Shown here piece by piece: positions 29,676-39,183 of a stretch of DNA of 64,000 nt. How positions within the stretch are numbered: position 1 is the stretch's first letter; each line of letters starts with the position of its first letter. The position numbers and the translations under genes were made by a program. This stretch comes from Betaproteobacteria bacterium (GTDB lineage: Bacteria > Pseudomonadota > Gammaproteobacteria > Burkholderiales > UBA3065), in the NCBI GenBank assembly GCA_027490755.1, contig JAIXXL010000009.1, forward strand, positions 1 to 64,000, written 5' to 3'. Below the pieces are notes generated by a model, which was given only the letters and a program-made list of their open reading frames with translations, ran no database searches and was not told the origin of the DNA.

Positions 29676-29725
29676 AAGGCCCTTTGACGGGCTTGGGCAA
29701 CCTGAAGCCACATCTCTGTAACATT

Positions 29726-29754
29726 TTGACGAGATACTGATTGTGTACTAACGA
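29726..29754 (+). promoter_or_regulatory. Candidate promoter upstream of msrB
   Basis: TTGACG (29726-29731) and TAACGA (29749-29754) are separated by 17 bp in an AT-richer gap (29676-29796). The -35 is good and the -10 is weak. The position, 42 bases before the msrB start, suits a dedicated promoter. Confidence 0.35.
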
Positions 29755-29796
29755 TATCTAGAATCATTCCATGTACGCACCGGGACAGGTGGCGGC

Positions 29797-30276
29797 ATGA
29801 CCGAGGAGAAACAGATGGATGATGTCGGCCGCTCCCCGAGCGGATACAGCCTGATCAGGCTTTCAGCCATGCGCCGTGCCAGTTTGGCGCGCAAGCTCAC
29901 ACCAGAGCAGTACCGCGTCATGGTGGACCATGGTACCGAGCGTCCCTTCTGCGGCGGCTTGCTGAACGAAAAGGGCAAAGGCGTGTTCGCCTGCCGCCTG
30001 TGCGGGCTGCCGTTGTTCCACAGCGAGTCCAAGTTCGATTCAGGTACCGGCTGGCCCAGCTTCTACAAGGCTTTTGACGATGCGCACATCGACCGCGTCG
30101 ACGACGGCAGCCATGGCATGCGCCGCACCGAGATCCGCTGCACGCGTTGCGACAGCCACCTCGGCCACGTCTTCCCGGACGGTCCGCCACCCACCTTCGA
30201 GCGCCACTGCCTGAACGGCGCGGCACTGGAATTCTTCGCCGAAGGCGCGGAGGTTCCGCAATTCGAGGCAGGTTAA
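29797..30276 (+). CDS. msrB: Peptide-methionine (R)-S-oxide reductase MsrB
   Basis: Repairs the R-epimer of methionine sulfoxide in oxidised proteins. Zinc is bound by two CxxC pairs (FACRLCGLP and [14 protein letters not shown]). The catalytic cysteine lies in [13 protein letters not shown], where most homologues have a RYCxNS sequence, so His and Gly are substitutions around it. The substrate site GTGWPSFY is intact. There is an N-terminal extension of about 40 residues (to LTPEQYRVM) without a signal peptide, so the enzyme is cytoplasmic. The convergent rsmA gene ends 8 bp away. Confidence 0.93.
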   Translation: MTEEKQMDDVGRSPSGYSLIRLSAMRRASLARKLTPEQYRVMVDHGTERPFCGGLLNEKGKGVFACRLCGLPLFHSESKFDSGTGWPSFYKAFDDAHIDRVDDGSHGMRRTEIRCTRCDSHLGHVFPDGPPPTFERHCLNGAALEFFAEGAEVPQFEAG

Positions 30277-30284
30277 GCGCCGGC

Positions 30285-31049
30285 TCAGGCGGTCTCCGCC
30301 AGCCGGATAAAGTCTTCCGGCGCGATCTGCTCAGCACGCGCACCCGGGTCCACGCCGGCGGCACGGATCTGTTCTTCGCTCAACACCCCTGACAGCGCAT
30401 TGCGCAACGTCTTGCGGCGCTGCCCGAAGGCCGCGGTCACCACCGCCTCGAAGCGCGCCGGGTCGGCGATCTGCGGGGCGGCATCGCCCAGCGGCGCCAT
30501 CACCACCACCGCCGAGTCGACCTTGGGCGGCGGATTAAAGGCGCCCGGCGGCACCGTGCACAGCCTGTACATGCCAAAACGAACCTGCAATCCGACCGAC
30601 AGACGCCCATAGGCGGCGCTGCCCGGCTCGGCGACCATGCGATCGACCACCTCCTTCTGCAGCATCAGCACCATGCGCTCGATCCGCGGCGCGTAGGCGG
30701 CGAGGTGGAACAGCAGCGGTGTGGAGATGTTGTAGGGCAGGTTGCCGGCCACCTTGAACCGCTCGCCGACCTTGACAAAGTCAAAAGCCAGCGCGTCAGA
30801 GGCGTGCACGGTCAGTTTGTGCGCGGCCGCGTGCGCCTGCCAGTGCGACACCAGGTCGCGGTCGAGTTCGACCACCTGCAGGTGGTCGAGGCGCTCGAGC
30901 AGCGGCAGCGTGAGCGCACCGAGCCCGGGCCCGATCTCGACCATGGTGTCGCCCGGCCGCGGGTCGAGCGCGTCGACGATGCGGCCGATCACCCCCGGGC
31001 TGACCAGGAAGTGCTGGCCGAAGCGCTTTCGGGGAATGTGGGTGGTCAA
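30285..31049 (-). CDS. rsmA: 16S rRNA dimethyladenosine transferase RsmA (KsgA)
   Basis: Dimethylates two adjacent adenosines at the 3' end of 16S rRNA during small-subunit maturation. Signatures are RKRFGQHFL, the SAM-binding [14 protein letters not shown] and catalytic NLPYNIS. The start is a TTG at 31049 that overlaps the valS stop (TTGA). No ATG or GTG lies between it and the conserved RKRFGQHF, so the rare start is well supported. It is 254 residues. Expression is probably coupled to valS translation, which is an unusual partner; pdxA or lptD are commoner neighbours. Confidence 0.95.
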   Translation of the reverse strand: MTTHIPRKRFGQHFLVSPGVIGRIVDALDPRPGDTMVEIGPGLGALTLPLLERLDHLQVVELDRDLVSHWQAHAAAHKLTVHASDALAFDFVKVGERFKVAGNLPYNISTPLLFHLAAYAPRIERMVLMLQKEVVDRMVAEPGSAAYGRLSVGLQVRFGMYRLCTVPPGAFNPPPKVDSAVVVMAPLGDAAPQIADPARFEAVVTAAFGQRRKTLRNALSGVLSEEQIRAAGVDPGARAEQIAPEDFIRLAETA

Positions 31050-33958
31050 CCCAGCTGCGCCAGTTGTCCGCGCAACTTGCCCAGCGTCGCCTCGAATCCG
31101 GCGACGCGGTCGCGCTCTTGCTGCACCACTGCGGGCGGTGCGCGGTCCACAAAGCTGGCGTTGCCGAGCTTGGCGCTGGCGCGGGTGACCTCGCCCTCCA
31201 GACGCGCGATCTCCTTGCCGAGCCGCGTCTTCTCCGCCTCGACATCGATCTCGACCTTGAGCATCAGGCGGAAGTCGCCGACCACCTGCACCGGTGCCGG
31301 CGAGGCCGGCAGTGCATCGCCTGCTGCCTCCACACCACTCAGCCGCGCCAGCGCAGCGAGGTAGGGCGCATAGGCGGTCGCCGTGTCGCGACAACCGGCC
31401 ACCACCAGAGGTGCTTTCTCAGCCGGCGACAGGCCCATCTCGCCGCGCAGGCTGCGTACGGCGTCGACCATCGCCTTGAGCCCGGCCAGCCAAGACTCGC
31501 TCGCCTCATCGATCTTGTCTGGCTGTGCGACCGGGTAGGGTGCGGTGGCGATCGACGCCCCCTCGGCTGGGGCACGGCCCGCAAGCGGCGCCACTGTTTG
31601 CCAGAGTTCTTCGGTGATGAAGGGAATCATCGGGTGTGCCAGGCGCAGGGTCGTCTCCAGCACGCGCAGCAGCGTGCGGCGGGTGGCGCGCTGCTGCTCC
31701 GGTGCACCGGTCTGGATCTGCACCTTGGCCAACTCCAGGTACCAGTCGCAGTACTCGTCCCATACAAAGCGGTAGAGCGTCTGCGCGGCGAGGTCGAAGC
31801 GGTACTCGCGCAGGTGGCGGTCCATGTCGGACTCGACCCGTTGCAGCAGGCTGACGATCCAGCGGTCCGGCTGCGAGAAGTGCAGGTAGCCGCCGGGGCC
31901 GCAGCCGCTAGCGCCAGCAGGCCCGCCGGCGGCCTTGCTGCCGCATGGCGCGAGGCCGCAGTCCTGGCCTTCGGTGTTCATCAGCACGAAGCGCGTGGCG
32001 TTCCACAGCTTGTTGCAGAAGTTGCGGTAACCCTCGCAGCGCTGCATGTCGAACTTGATGTCGCGCCCCGGGCTGGCAAGGCTGGCGAAGGTGAAGCGCA
32101 GCGCGTCCACGCCAAAGGCCGGGATGCCGTCCGGGAACTCCTTGCGCGTCTTCTTGGCGATGCTCTCGGCCTGCTTGGGGTTCATCAGGCCGGTGGTGCG
32201 CTTCTCGATCAGCGCGTCCAGGCCGATGCCGTCAATCAAATCAATCGGGTCGAGCACGTTGCCCTTGGACTTGCTCATCTTCTGGCCCTCCGCGTCGCGG
32301 ATCAGGCCATGCACGTAGACGTCGCGGAAGGGGATCCTGCCGCTGAGGTGCGTGGTCATCATGACCATGCGCGCGACCCAGAAGAAGATGATGTCGAAGC
32401 CGGTCACCAGCACGCTGGAGGGTAGGTACCGGCTCAGCATCGGGTTTGCGGCATCCTTGGCCGCGTCGCCGGTCCAGTCGAGGGTGGAAAAGGGCCACAG
32501 CGCCGACGAGTACCAGGTGTCGAGCACGTCTTCGTCGCGGCGAAGCTCGCCGGTGTAGCCGTCCGTCTCGGCCATCTCGCGCGCCTCGGCGGCGTTGTGC
32601 GCCACCCAGGCGCGGCCATCCGGCGCGTACCAGGCCGGGATCTGGTGGCCCCACCACAGCTGCCGGGAGATGCACCAGTCCTGGATGTTGTTGAGCCACT
32701 GGTTGTAGGTGTTGACCCAGTTCTCGGGCACAAACCGCACCTGCCCATCGGCGACCACGTCGATCGCCTTCTGCACGATGCTCTTGCCGTCGGAACCGGG
32801 CTTGCTCATGGCGACGAACCACTGGTCGGTGAGCATGGGCTCGACCACCACGCCCGATCGATCGCCGCGCGGCACCATCAGCTTGTGCGGCTTGACGCTC
32901 TCCAGCAGTCCGGCAGCCTCAAGGTCGGCGACCACCTGCTTGCGGGCGGCGAAGCGCTCCATGCCAGACAGATGAGCGGGCAGAGCGATGCCAGCCTGCG
33001 CGACGCCCTCGGCGTCGTAGACCTGTGCCATGCCGGGCACGTTGCCGGCCAGATCGAGGACGACGATACGCTGCAGGCGATGACGCTGGCCCACCGCGTA
33101 GTCGTTGAAGTCGTGCGCGGGGGTGACCTTGACCACGCCGGTGCCGAATTCGCGGTCGACGTAGTCGTCGGCGATCACCGGGATGCGGCGGCCGGTCAGC
33201 GGCAGCTCGACCTCGCGACCGATGAGCGCAGCGTAGCGCTCATCCTCGGGGTGCACCATGACGGCGACGTCGCCGAGCAGGGTCTCCGGGCGCGTGGTGG
33301 CGACCGTGAGGGCGTCCAGGTCACCGACCGGCCCGCCGGCCAGCGGGTAGCGGATGTGCCAGAGGTGGCCGTCTTCCTCCTCGCTGACCACCTCCAGGTC
33401 GGAGACTGCGGTGCCCAGCTTGGGGTCCCAGTTCACCAGCCGCTTGCCGCGGTAGATCAGGCCCTCGCGATAGAGGCGGACAAAGCTCTGCGTGACGATG
33501 GTCGAGAGCCCGGTGTCCATGGTGAAGCGCTCGCGGTCCCAGTCGCAGGACGCGCCGAGTCGACGCATCTGCCGCGTGATCGTGCCGCCGGAGTAGTCCT
33601 TCCACTCCCACACCCGCTCGAGGAAGTTCTCGCGACCCACGTCGTGACGGCTCAAGCCCTTGGCCTCGAGTTGCCGCTCCACCACCATTTGCGTGGCGAT
33701 GCCGGCGTGGTCGGTGCCAGGTTGCCACAGCACGTTGGCGCCGCGCATGCGCTGCCAGCGCGTCAGCGTATCCATCAGCGTCTGGTTGAAGCCGTGGCCC
33801 ATGTGCAGGGTGCCGGTGACGTTCGGCGGCGGCAGCAGGATGCAGAAGTTGTCGGCCTTGCCGGCGTCGGTGCCGGCCGCGAAATACCCGCTCTCTTCCC
33901 AGCGCGGGTACCAGCGTTGTTCGATCGCGGCAGGTTCAAAACTCTTTTCAAGGGTCAT
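31046..33958 (-). CDS. valS: Valyl-tRNA synthetase
   Basis: Class I synthetase charging tRNA(Val), with an editing domain that hydrolyses Thr-tRNA(Val). The HIGH-type motif is [13 protein letters not shown], and the KMSKS motif is [14 protein letters not shown]. The C-terminal coiled coil that contacts the tRNA is seen at [19 protein letters not shown]. The ATG at 33958 gives 970 residues. An insertion of about 20 residues rich in Gly, Ala and Cys ([20 protein letters not shown], about 31895-31955) lies between NTEGQDC and the [10 protein letters not shown] segment; it is not part of the usual core. The order holC-valS is widely conserved in Proteobacteria. Confidence 0.97.
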   Translation of the reverse strand: MTLEKSFEPAAIEQRWYPRWEESGYFAAGTDAGKADNFCILLPPPNVTGTLHMGHGFNQTLMDTLTRWQRMRGANVLWQPGTDHAGIATQMVVERQLEAKGLSRHDVGRENFLERVWEWKDYSGGTITRQMRRLGASCDWDRERFTMDTGLSTIVTQSFVRLYREGLIYRGKRLVNWDPKLGTAVSDLEVVSEEEDGHLWHIRYPLAGGPVGDLDALTVATTRPETLLGDVAVMVHPEDERYAALIGREVELPLTGRRIPVIADDYVDREFGTGVVKVTPAHDFNDYAVGQRHRLQRIVVLDLAGNVPGMAQVYDAEGVAQAGIALPAHLSGMERFAARKQVVADLEAAGLLESVKPHKLMVPRGDRSGVVVEPMLTDQWFVAMSKPGSDGKSIVQKAIDVVADGQVRFVPENWVNTYNQWLNNIQDWCISRQLWWGHQIPAWYAPDGRAWVAHNAAEAREMAETDGYTGELRRDEDVLDTWYSSALWPFSTLDWTGDAAKDAANPMLSRYLPSSVLVTGFDIIFFWVARMVMMTTHLSGRIPFRDVYVHGLIRDAEGQKMSKSKGNVLDPIDLIDGIGLDALIEKRTTGLMNPKQAESIAKKTRKEFPDGIPAFGVDALRFTFASLASPGRDIKFDMQRCEGYRNFCNKLWNATRFVLMNTEGQDCGLAPCGSKAAGGPAGASGCGPGGYLHFSQPDRWIVSLLQRVESDMDRHLREYRFDLAAQTLYRFVWDEYCDWYLELAKVQIQTGAPEQQRATRRTLLRVLETTLRLAHPMIPFITEELWQTVAPLAGRAPAEGASIATAPYPVAQPDKIDEASESWLAGLKAMVDAVRSLRGEMGLSPAEKAPLVVAGCRDTATAYAPYLAALARLSGVEAAGDALPASPAPVQVVGDFRLMLKVEIDVEAEKTRLGKEIARLEGEVTRASAKLGNASFVDRAPPAVVQQERDRVAGFEATLGKLRGQLAQLG

Positions 33959-33969
33959 CTTGGGGTCTT

Positions 33970-34395
33970 TCAGGTTCGGCTTTTCAGATCGTGGCTTTGC
34001 AGCGGGTAACCGCGGTCGCGGTAGAAGCGGAATCGATCGCGCGCGGCCTGCACCGAGGCGGGCTCTTTGCCGACCACCTCCAGCAGGCGGTCGAAGCGGC
34101 TGAAGCAGGCTGGCGTGTCGTCCCGCAGGTTGATCAGGATCTCCTCGTGCGGGACGGCATCCGGGTCGTGACCGACCAGTACGGGGGTGCGGCCCGCCAG
34201 CGCATGCCCTGGCGGGCAGTGAGGCAGGAAGCCCCCCGGCGGGTCGGCCCACAGGCGAGCATCGATCTCCGCCGTGTGGGCGGCGTCACGCGTCAGGATC
34301 CAAACCCGGTGCCCGGCACGCACCGCCTTCTGCGCCAGCGAGAACACGGTACGGGCAGCGTCGCTGCTGCCGGCGTAGAAGTCGACCCGGGTCAC
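33970..34395 (-). CDS. holC: DNA polymerase III chi subunit
   Basis: Clamp-loader accessory subunit that connects the replisome to single-strand binding protein. The 141 residues start [31 protein letters not shown] from GTG 34395, which overlaps the pepA stop (GTGA). The [26 protein letters not shown] segment is typical of HolC. It sits between pepA and valS, the standard proteobacterial order. The partner psi subunit (holD) is not visible here. Confidence 0.92.
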   Translation of the reverse strand: MTRVDFYAGSSDAARTVFSLAQKAVRAGHRVWILTRDAAHTAEIDARLWADPPGGFLPHCPPGHALAGRTPVLVGHDPDAVPHEEILINLRDDTPACFSRFDRLLEVVGKEPASVQAARDRFRFYRDRGYPLQSHDLKSRT

Positions 34396-35888
34396 GCCGC
34401 GGCGCTGCGGTCGCCGCCGGACCGCCTGATGAGGAACTCGGTGAGCAGCCCGACCGGGCGCCCGGTGGCGCCCTTGGCCTTGCCGGACACCCAGGCAGTG
34501 CCGGCGATGTCGAGGTGCGCCCACTTCATGTCACGGGTGAAGCGCGACAGGAAGCAGGCTGCCGTTACGCTGCCGCCGGGGCGGCCACCGATGTTCGCCA
34601 CGTCGGCGAAGTTGCTCGAGAGCTGTTGCTGATAGTCGTCCCACAATGGCATGTGCCAGGCGCGGTCCCAGGCGGCGTGCCCCGCATCCAGCAACTCGTG
34701 GGCCAGCTTGTCGTCATTGCTGTAGAGGCCGCTGGCGACGTGCCCGAGCGCGATCACGCAGGCGCCAGTCAGCGTGGCGATATCGATCGCCAGCACCGGT
34801 TTGACCTTCTCCTTGGTGTAGGTGAGTGCGTCGCACAGGATCAAGCGGCCCTCGGCGTCGGTGTTGAGGATCTCGATGGTCTGGCCGGACATGCTGGTGA
34901 CGATGTCGCCCGGCTTGGTCGCCTTGCTGCCGGGCATGTTCTCGGTGGCGGGGATGATGCCGACGACGTTGATCGGCAGCTTGAGTTGGGCCACCGCCTG
35001 CAGCGTGCCGAGCACGGCCGCAGCCCCGCACATGTCGTACTTCATCTCGTCCATCTCGCCAGAGGGCTTGATCGAGATGCCGCCGGTATCGAAGGTCACG
35101 CCCTTGCCAACCAGCGCGACAGGCGCGTCGTCCTTGCCCGCACCCTGATAGCGCAGCACGATGAAGCGGGGCGGCTCGGCGCTGCCACGCGACACCGACA
35201 GGAACGAGCCCATCCCCATCTTGGCGATGGCTTTCTCGTCGAAGATCTGCGCCTTGAGTCCGTGGTCCTTGGCCAGCGCCTGCGCACGGTCGGCCAGATA
35301 GCTTGGTGTGCAGACATTGCCCGGCAGATTTCCCAGCTCGCGGGCCAGGCTGGCACCGTGTCCGATCGCTTCGCCCTGGCGCAGTCCGCGCCCGACCTGG
35401 GCCTCGGCCTCCTCGCCGTCAGCCCAGACGGCGATCTTGGCCAGCCGGGGCGGGTCCTCGCGCTTGCTCTTCATGTGGTCGGGTCGCTGCGCCGCCTGCA
35501 GTGCGATCTGCGCGACCTGACTGGCGTACCAGGTAGCGTCTCGACGGCGCACCGGGTGGCCGTCGAGGCAGACCGTGAGGTCGCGCGCGGCGCTGGCCAG
35601 CACGGTGTCGATTCCGGCACGCATGGCCTTGAGCCAGCTTGCCTCAGTGGCTTCGGCAGACTTGCCGATGCCGACCACGACGATGCGGGTGGCGCCATCG
35701 GCCAGGCTCACCACTTGCGCCTGCTTGCCGGTCAGGTCGCCGCGCTTGATGGCAGCGGCGATCACCCCGCCATGCCCGGCGTCTACGGCGCGGGCTGCGG
35801 CGCCAAGCTTGCCGCCGGACTCGGCGGTGACCAGCAGACACTGCCCCTTGAGCGCTTCGGCGCGCCCACCTCTCGTGCTAAATTCCAT
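34392..35888 (-). CDS. pepA: Leucyl aminopeptidase (cytosol aminopeptidase)
   Basis: M17-family metallopeptidase that removes N-terminal residues; PepA can also act as a DNA-binding protein in some bacteria. The two-metal site is visible in VGKGVTFDTGGISIKPS, MKYDMCGAAAV and NTDAEGRLILCDALTY. It is 498 residues long. GAGGAAA lies just upstream of the ATG at 35888 as ribosome binding site. It is the first gene of pepA-holC-valS-rsmA and is divergent from lptF. Confidence 0.96.
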   Translation of the reverse strand: MEFSTRGGRAEALKGQCLLVTAESGGKLGAAARAVDAGHGGVIAAAIKRGDLTGKQAQVVSLADGATRIVVVGIGKSAEATEASWLKAMRAGIDTVLASAARDLTVCLDGHPVRRRDATWYASQVAQIALQAAQRPDHMKSKREDPPRLAKIAVWADGEEAEAQVGRGLRQGEAIGHGASLARELGNLPGNVCTPSYLADRAQALAKDHGLKAQIFDEKAIAKMGMGSFLSVSRGSAEPPRFIVLRYQGAGKDDAPVALVGKGVTFDTGGISIKPSGEMDEMKYDMCGAAAVLGTLQAVAQLKLPINVVGIIPATENMPGSKATKPGDIVTSMSGQTIEILNTDAEGRLILCDALTYTKEKVKPVLAIDIATLTGACVIALGHVASGLYSNDDKLAHELLDAGHAAWDRAWHMPLWDDYQQQLSSNFADVANIGGRPGGSVTAACFLSRFTRDMKWAHLDIAGTAWVSGKAKGATGRPVGLLTEFLIRRSGGDRSAAA

Positions 35889-35922
35889 GGGTTTTCCTCA
35901 TTATTTACGGGGCTTTCCCGCG

Positions 35923-35928
35923 ATTATA
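35923..35928 (-). promoter_or_regulatory. Candidate -10 box of the pepA operon
   Basis: Perfect TATAAT on the minus strand, 35 bases upstream of the pepA start, in the 80-bp divergent gap between pepA and lptF. No -35 hexamer with normal spacing is evident. Confidence 0.45.
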
Positions 35929-35968
35929 TGCAGGACCTCGCACCAGCCCCCGCCAAGGTGCGCCGCCC

Positions 35969-37117
35969 GTGACCGATAACCTCGTCGCCAACGCCGGCGT
36001 GGTACCGCGTAGCGCAGCGCCTACTCCTCTGCTGACCAGCCTTTTCAGCCGGCGGATCAGCGGCGAGTGCGCGTCGGTCGCGCTCGGCGTGTTCGCGGTC
36101 CTGTTCGGCATCATCGTCACCGCACAACTGGTCCGGCTGCTCAACCGTGCCGCCAGCGGCAGCATCGCCACCGACACCGTGTTCGCAGCGATGTCCTTCC
36201 AGACGCTCAATCTTTTCCCTCTGGTCATCGCGCTGACCGTCTTCATCGCTGCGCTGGTCACGCTGACACGTGCCCACAGGGACAGCGAGATGGTGGTGTG
36301 GTTCGCCTGCGGCGTGCCGCTGCGCACGTTTGTCGTGCCGCTGCTGCGATTTGCCGTTCCGTTCGTGGTGCTGGTGGCACTCATCACGTTGTTTGTGCGC
36401 CCCTGGGCGGTGACACGCAGCCAACAGCTGCAGGCCGAGTTGCAGTCGCGTGACGAGATCGCGCTGGTCGCCCCCGGTGTGTTCAAGGAGACCCGCAACG
36501 GCAGCAAGGTCTACTTTGTCGAGCGTTTCTCCGACTTCAACCAGAGTCTGGCCGAACTCTTCATCCGCTCGGTCGATCCGGCGGGCGAGAGCATCACGGT
36601 GGCGCGATTCGGGGCCGTTGAACGGGCACCGAACGGCGACCGTTTTCTGGTGCTGCGTGACGGCCAGCGCTACGAGGGCAGCGGCAGCACTGCGGCGTGG
36701 CGTACGACGCGCTTCGAGCGCGCCGAGGTACTGATACTCCCGTACGAGAAGCAACCCTACAACGCCAACGCCAAGTCCCGGAGCAGTGCCGATCTTCTGG
36801 CTTCCGGGCGGGCGGTCGACATCGCCGAACTGCAGTGGCGCCTGCACCTGCCGATCGCTGCGCTGATGCTGGTTCTGCTGGCGGTTCCGCTCGGCTTCGT
36901 CAACCCACGCGCAAGCCGTTCAGTCAATCTGGTGCTCGCGGTTCTGATCTACGCCATCTACAGCAACGCGTTAAGCATCACCAACGCCTGGGTGGCGCAA
37001 GGCCGGCTCGCGCCGGTGCCGGGCTTCCTCATCGTTCATCTTGCGCTGGGCGGGATCGTCCTGGCGCTGGTTGCATGGCAGACCGGTACGTTCAAGCGCT
37101 GGCGGCGCGCCCCATGA
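35969..37117 (+). CDS. lptF: LPS export permease LptF
   Basis: One of the two inner-membrane subunits of the LptB2FG transporter that extracts lipopolysaccharide and drives it across the periplasm. The 382 residues give six membrane helices flanking a periplasmic beta-jellyroll (about residues 160-270, including GVFKETRNGSKVYFVE). The start is GTG 35969. The residues before the first helix are somewhat longer than usual (MTDNLVANAGVVPRSAAPTP). The stop overlaps lptG by 4 bp. Confidence 0.94.
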   Translation: MTDNLVANAGVVPRSAAPTPLLTSLFSRRISGECASVALGVFAVLFGIIVTAQLVRLLNRAASGSIATDTVFAAMSFQTLNLFPLVIALTVFIAALVTLTRAHRDSEMVVWFACGVPLRTFVVPLLRFAVPFVVLVALITLFVRPWAVTRSQQLQAELQSRDEIALVAPGVFKETRNGSKVYFVERFSDFNQSLAELFIRSVDPAGESITVARFGAVERAPNGDRFLVLRDGQRYEGSGSTAAWRTTRFERAEVLILPYEKQPYNANAKSRSSADLLASGRAVDIAELQWRLHLPIAALMLVLLAVPLGFVNPRASRSVNLVLAVLIYAIYSNALSITNAWVAQGRLAPVPGFLIVHLALGGIVLALVAWQTGTFKRWRRAP

Positions 37118-38184
37118 GCCTGCTTTCGCGCGACATCGGCAGGCGGCTGTACGGTACGGTGGCCTTGGTTAGTGCCGCGCTGCTGGTTCTGTTCGGGCTG
37201 TTCGACCTGATCGACCAGCTGGATACGGGCGGGACAAAGGCGCCCACCGCATTGCAGGCGCTGGCCTTGACCAGCCTGCTGGTCCCCGGCCATTTCTACG
37301 AACTGTTGCCGGTAGCGACATTGATCGGGGGCCTGATCGTCATGGCCCAACTCGCATCAAGCTCTGAGTACACGATCATCCGTACCGCTGGTGTATCGGT
37401 TGCCGGGATGGTGCGGATCCTCGCGGTACCCGCGGTGGTCATCGCGCTGGTGGGGCTGCTGGCCGGCGAGTGGCTGGCGCCTCAGGCCGACCGGCAGTTG
37501 CGGCGGCTCAAGCTCGGCGGAAACGACGTCGTGGCCCAGCAGATGAAGAGCGGCTTCTGGCTCAAGGACGGCAGCAGCTTCGTCAACCTCGGCAGCGTGC
37601 TGCCCGACGGTGAGATGACCTTGCCAAGCGTCTACGATTTCGCCCCCGACGGCAGCCTGCGGGCGATCCGTCGTGCGCAAAGTGCCCGATTCGACGGCGA
37701 GGGGTACTGGCTGCTCGCCAATGTCGAATCGACGGTGTTCGGCAGCAGTGGGGTGACCGTCACGCAAGAGCGCAGCCAGCGTTGGGAGACCCGTCTGGGC
37801 CCCGATATCCTCAGCGTGATGGCCGTAGCGCCGGACCGGATGTCCGCACTCGAGCTTTGGCCCTATCTGGATCACCTGCGCAAGAACCGCCAGGAGACCG
37901 GCCGCCACGAGACCGCACTGTGGGCCAAGGCCCTCTACCCGCTGTCGATCGCGGCGATGATCCTGCTGGCCTTGTCGTTTGCCCGCCTCCAGGGCCGCGC
38001 TGGGGGGATCATGGCGAGGGTCTTTGCGGGGATCCTGCTCGGTATCGGTTTCCACTTCCTCAGCAGGATCGGCAACAACCTCGGCCAACTCAACGCCTGG
38101 CCGCCCCTGGTCGGCGCCGGGGCTGCCACCATGGCCTTCATTCTGCTGGCACTGCTCCTGCTCAGGCGGGTCGAGAAGATCTAG
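37114..38184 (+). CDS. lptG: LPS export permease LptG
   Basis: Partner of LptF in the LPS extraction complex. It begins MSLLSRDIGRRLYGTVALVSAALLVLFG and has 356 residues with six membrane helices, including LAGEWLAPQADRQLRRLK after helix 3 and the ALWAKALYPLSIAAMILLALSFA coupling region. The ATG at 37114 overlaps the lptF stop (ATGA). The convergent BLUF gene ends 12 bp downstream; no clear terminator is visible between the two. Confidence 0.94.
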   Translation: MSLLSRDIGRRLYGTVALVSAALLVLFGLFDLIDQLDTGGTKAPTALQALALTSLLVPGHFYELLPVATLIGGLIVMAQLASSSEYTIIRTAGVSVAGMVRILAVPAVVIALVGLLAGEWLAPQADRQLRRLKLGGNDVVAQQMKSGFWLKDGSSFVNLGSVLPDGEMTLPSVYDFAPDGSLRAIRRAQSARFDGEGYWLLANVESTVFGSSGVTVTQERSQRWETRLGPDILSVMAVAPDRMSALELWPYLDHLRKNRQETGRHETALWAKALYPLSIAAMILLALSFARLQGRAGGIMARVFAGILLGIGFHFLSRIGNNLGQLNAWPPLVGAGAATMAFILLALLLLRRVEKI

Positions 38185-38196
38185 GCCCGGCAGCCG

Positions 38197-39090
38197 TCAG
38201 CGCATGCCGCGAACCAACGCGGCGAGGGACCGGCGCAGGGCTGCATCGCCACCCGGTTGGATGTCGCCGCTGAACAATGGCCGGTCACACCCGCGCACCT
38301 CGAGCGGGCAATCGGCGAACAGGCGCGAGCCCGTCTCACCCTCAAGCAGCGTGATCATGGACGCATGGCGGGGGTCGGCAGCCATCATGCCGATGGTTCG
38401 ATCAACAGCGTCCGCACTGCCCTCGAGGTAATAGAGCAGGTTGCCGTCGTCGTGGACCAGGATGCCGGTCACGTCGTTATCCGCGTTCTGTTGCCACCAC
38501 TCATCGACCATGGGCTCCGGTGGCCCGTCAGCCGTGGCCCCGGTCAGCAGGCTGGCGCAGGCGACGTAGCGGAAGGGTCCATGGAAGGGGCGGTCAAGCG
38601 CTGCCTTCAGGGAAGCGCCAAGACGGCGTCGAGGCTCGACACGCCTCGGCCAGACGCCATCGGCGATGAAATCGGAGATCAGTCGGTCGGTCGCGTCATG
38701 GGCCTGGTCGAGGCTGGCGACCAGTGCATCAAAGCCACCACGGTCCACAGCAGGCGAGCACATGGTCCAGTCACCAAAGCGACGTTGCCCGACCAGACGC
38801 ACCAGGCTGATGCTGACATCGCGGTGGCGGGGGTCGGCCTCGATCCGGCACATCAACGCCGGGACGGATTCGACCGGCCCCTCGAGGATCTGCATGAACC
38901 AGGCACCGTCGCGGATCAGCAAACCGGTGATGTCCGCAGCCTGGTTGTTGCGCCGCGAGACGCGCAGGATCTCGTCGTCGGCTTCTTCGCCGACCAACGC
39001 GTAGCTGCTGTAGACGATCTGGACCAGGGTTCCGGCCGGCTGCTCAGCCAGATGATCCTGGTAGACGTTGATGGCCGGCGAGGTGGTCAT
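38197..39090 (-). CDS. Blue-light sensor with one intact and one degenerate BLUF domain
   Basis: A 297-residue protein. Residues 20-115 are a BLUF flavin photoreceptor domain with all key residues: Tyr27 (QIVYSS), Asn48/Asn49 (SRRNNQAADITG), Gln67 (WFMQILEG) and Trp108/Met110 (FGDWTM). Residues 172-265 repeat the same fold pattern, but the matching positions are Cys178, Asn202, Tyr220 and Cys261, so this half should not show BLUF photochemistry. It may act as an output or dimerisation module. No GGDEF, EAL or HTH domain is present. The ATG at 39090 fits the family start; an open frame extends upstream without similarity. A TTGGA-N5-TCCAA palindrome lies 20 bases upstream. Confidence 0.87.
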   Translation of the reverse strand: MTTSPAINVYQDHLAEQPAGTLVQIVYSSYALVGEEADDEILRVSRRNNQAADITGLLIRDGAWFMQILEGPVESVPALMCRIEADPRHRDVSISLVRLVGQRRFGDWTMCSPAVDRGGFDALVASLDQAHDATDRLISDFIADGVWPRRVEPRRRLGASLKAALDRPFHGPFRYVACASLLTGATADGPPEPMVDEWWQQNADNDVTGILVHDDGNLLYYLEGSADAVDRTIGMMAADPRHASMITLLEGETGSRLFADCPLEVRGCDRPLFSGDIQPGGDAALRRSLAALVRGMR

Positions 39091-39109
39091 CCGGGGGCAT
39101 CCGCTTGAT

Positions 39110-39124
39110 TTGGACAATGTCCAA
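39110..39124. promoter_or_regulatory. Candidate operator upstream of the BLUF gene
   Basis: TTGGACAATGTCCAA is a perfect inverted repeat (7-bp arms with one central base). It has the same TTGGA-N5-TCCAA layout as 3955-3969 in front of the photolyase-like gene. On the minus strand it follows a possible promoter (TTGGCA, 17-bp spacer, TAACGT), so a bound protein would sit near the transcription start. The regulator is unknown. Confidence 0.6.
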
Positions 39125-39151
39125 TACGTTAAGCGGTTTGCCGGGTAATGC

Positions 39152-39178
39152 CAAGCGCTTGTCGCGGACAAGCGCTTG
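39152..39178. repeat. Perfect 12-bp inverted repeat (hairpin) after the RDD gene
   Basis: CAAGCGCTTGTC and GACAAGCGCTTG are exact reverse complements separated by GCG. Each arm also contains the self-palindrome CAAGCGCTTG. It starts 5 bases after the RDD stop, so it may end the sigma-DUF3619-DUF3106-RDD transcript, but there is no run of T on either side. The GACAAG portion resembles the outer sites at 3941-3949 and 3995-4003, so an operator role is also possible. Confidence 0.6.
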
Positions 39179-39183
39179 AAACT

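Noticed and set aside
39152-39178. Canonical rho-independent terminator
   Set aside because: The stem is strong but there is no T-run on either strand, so I list it only as an inverted repeat.
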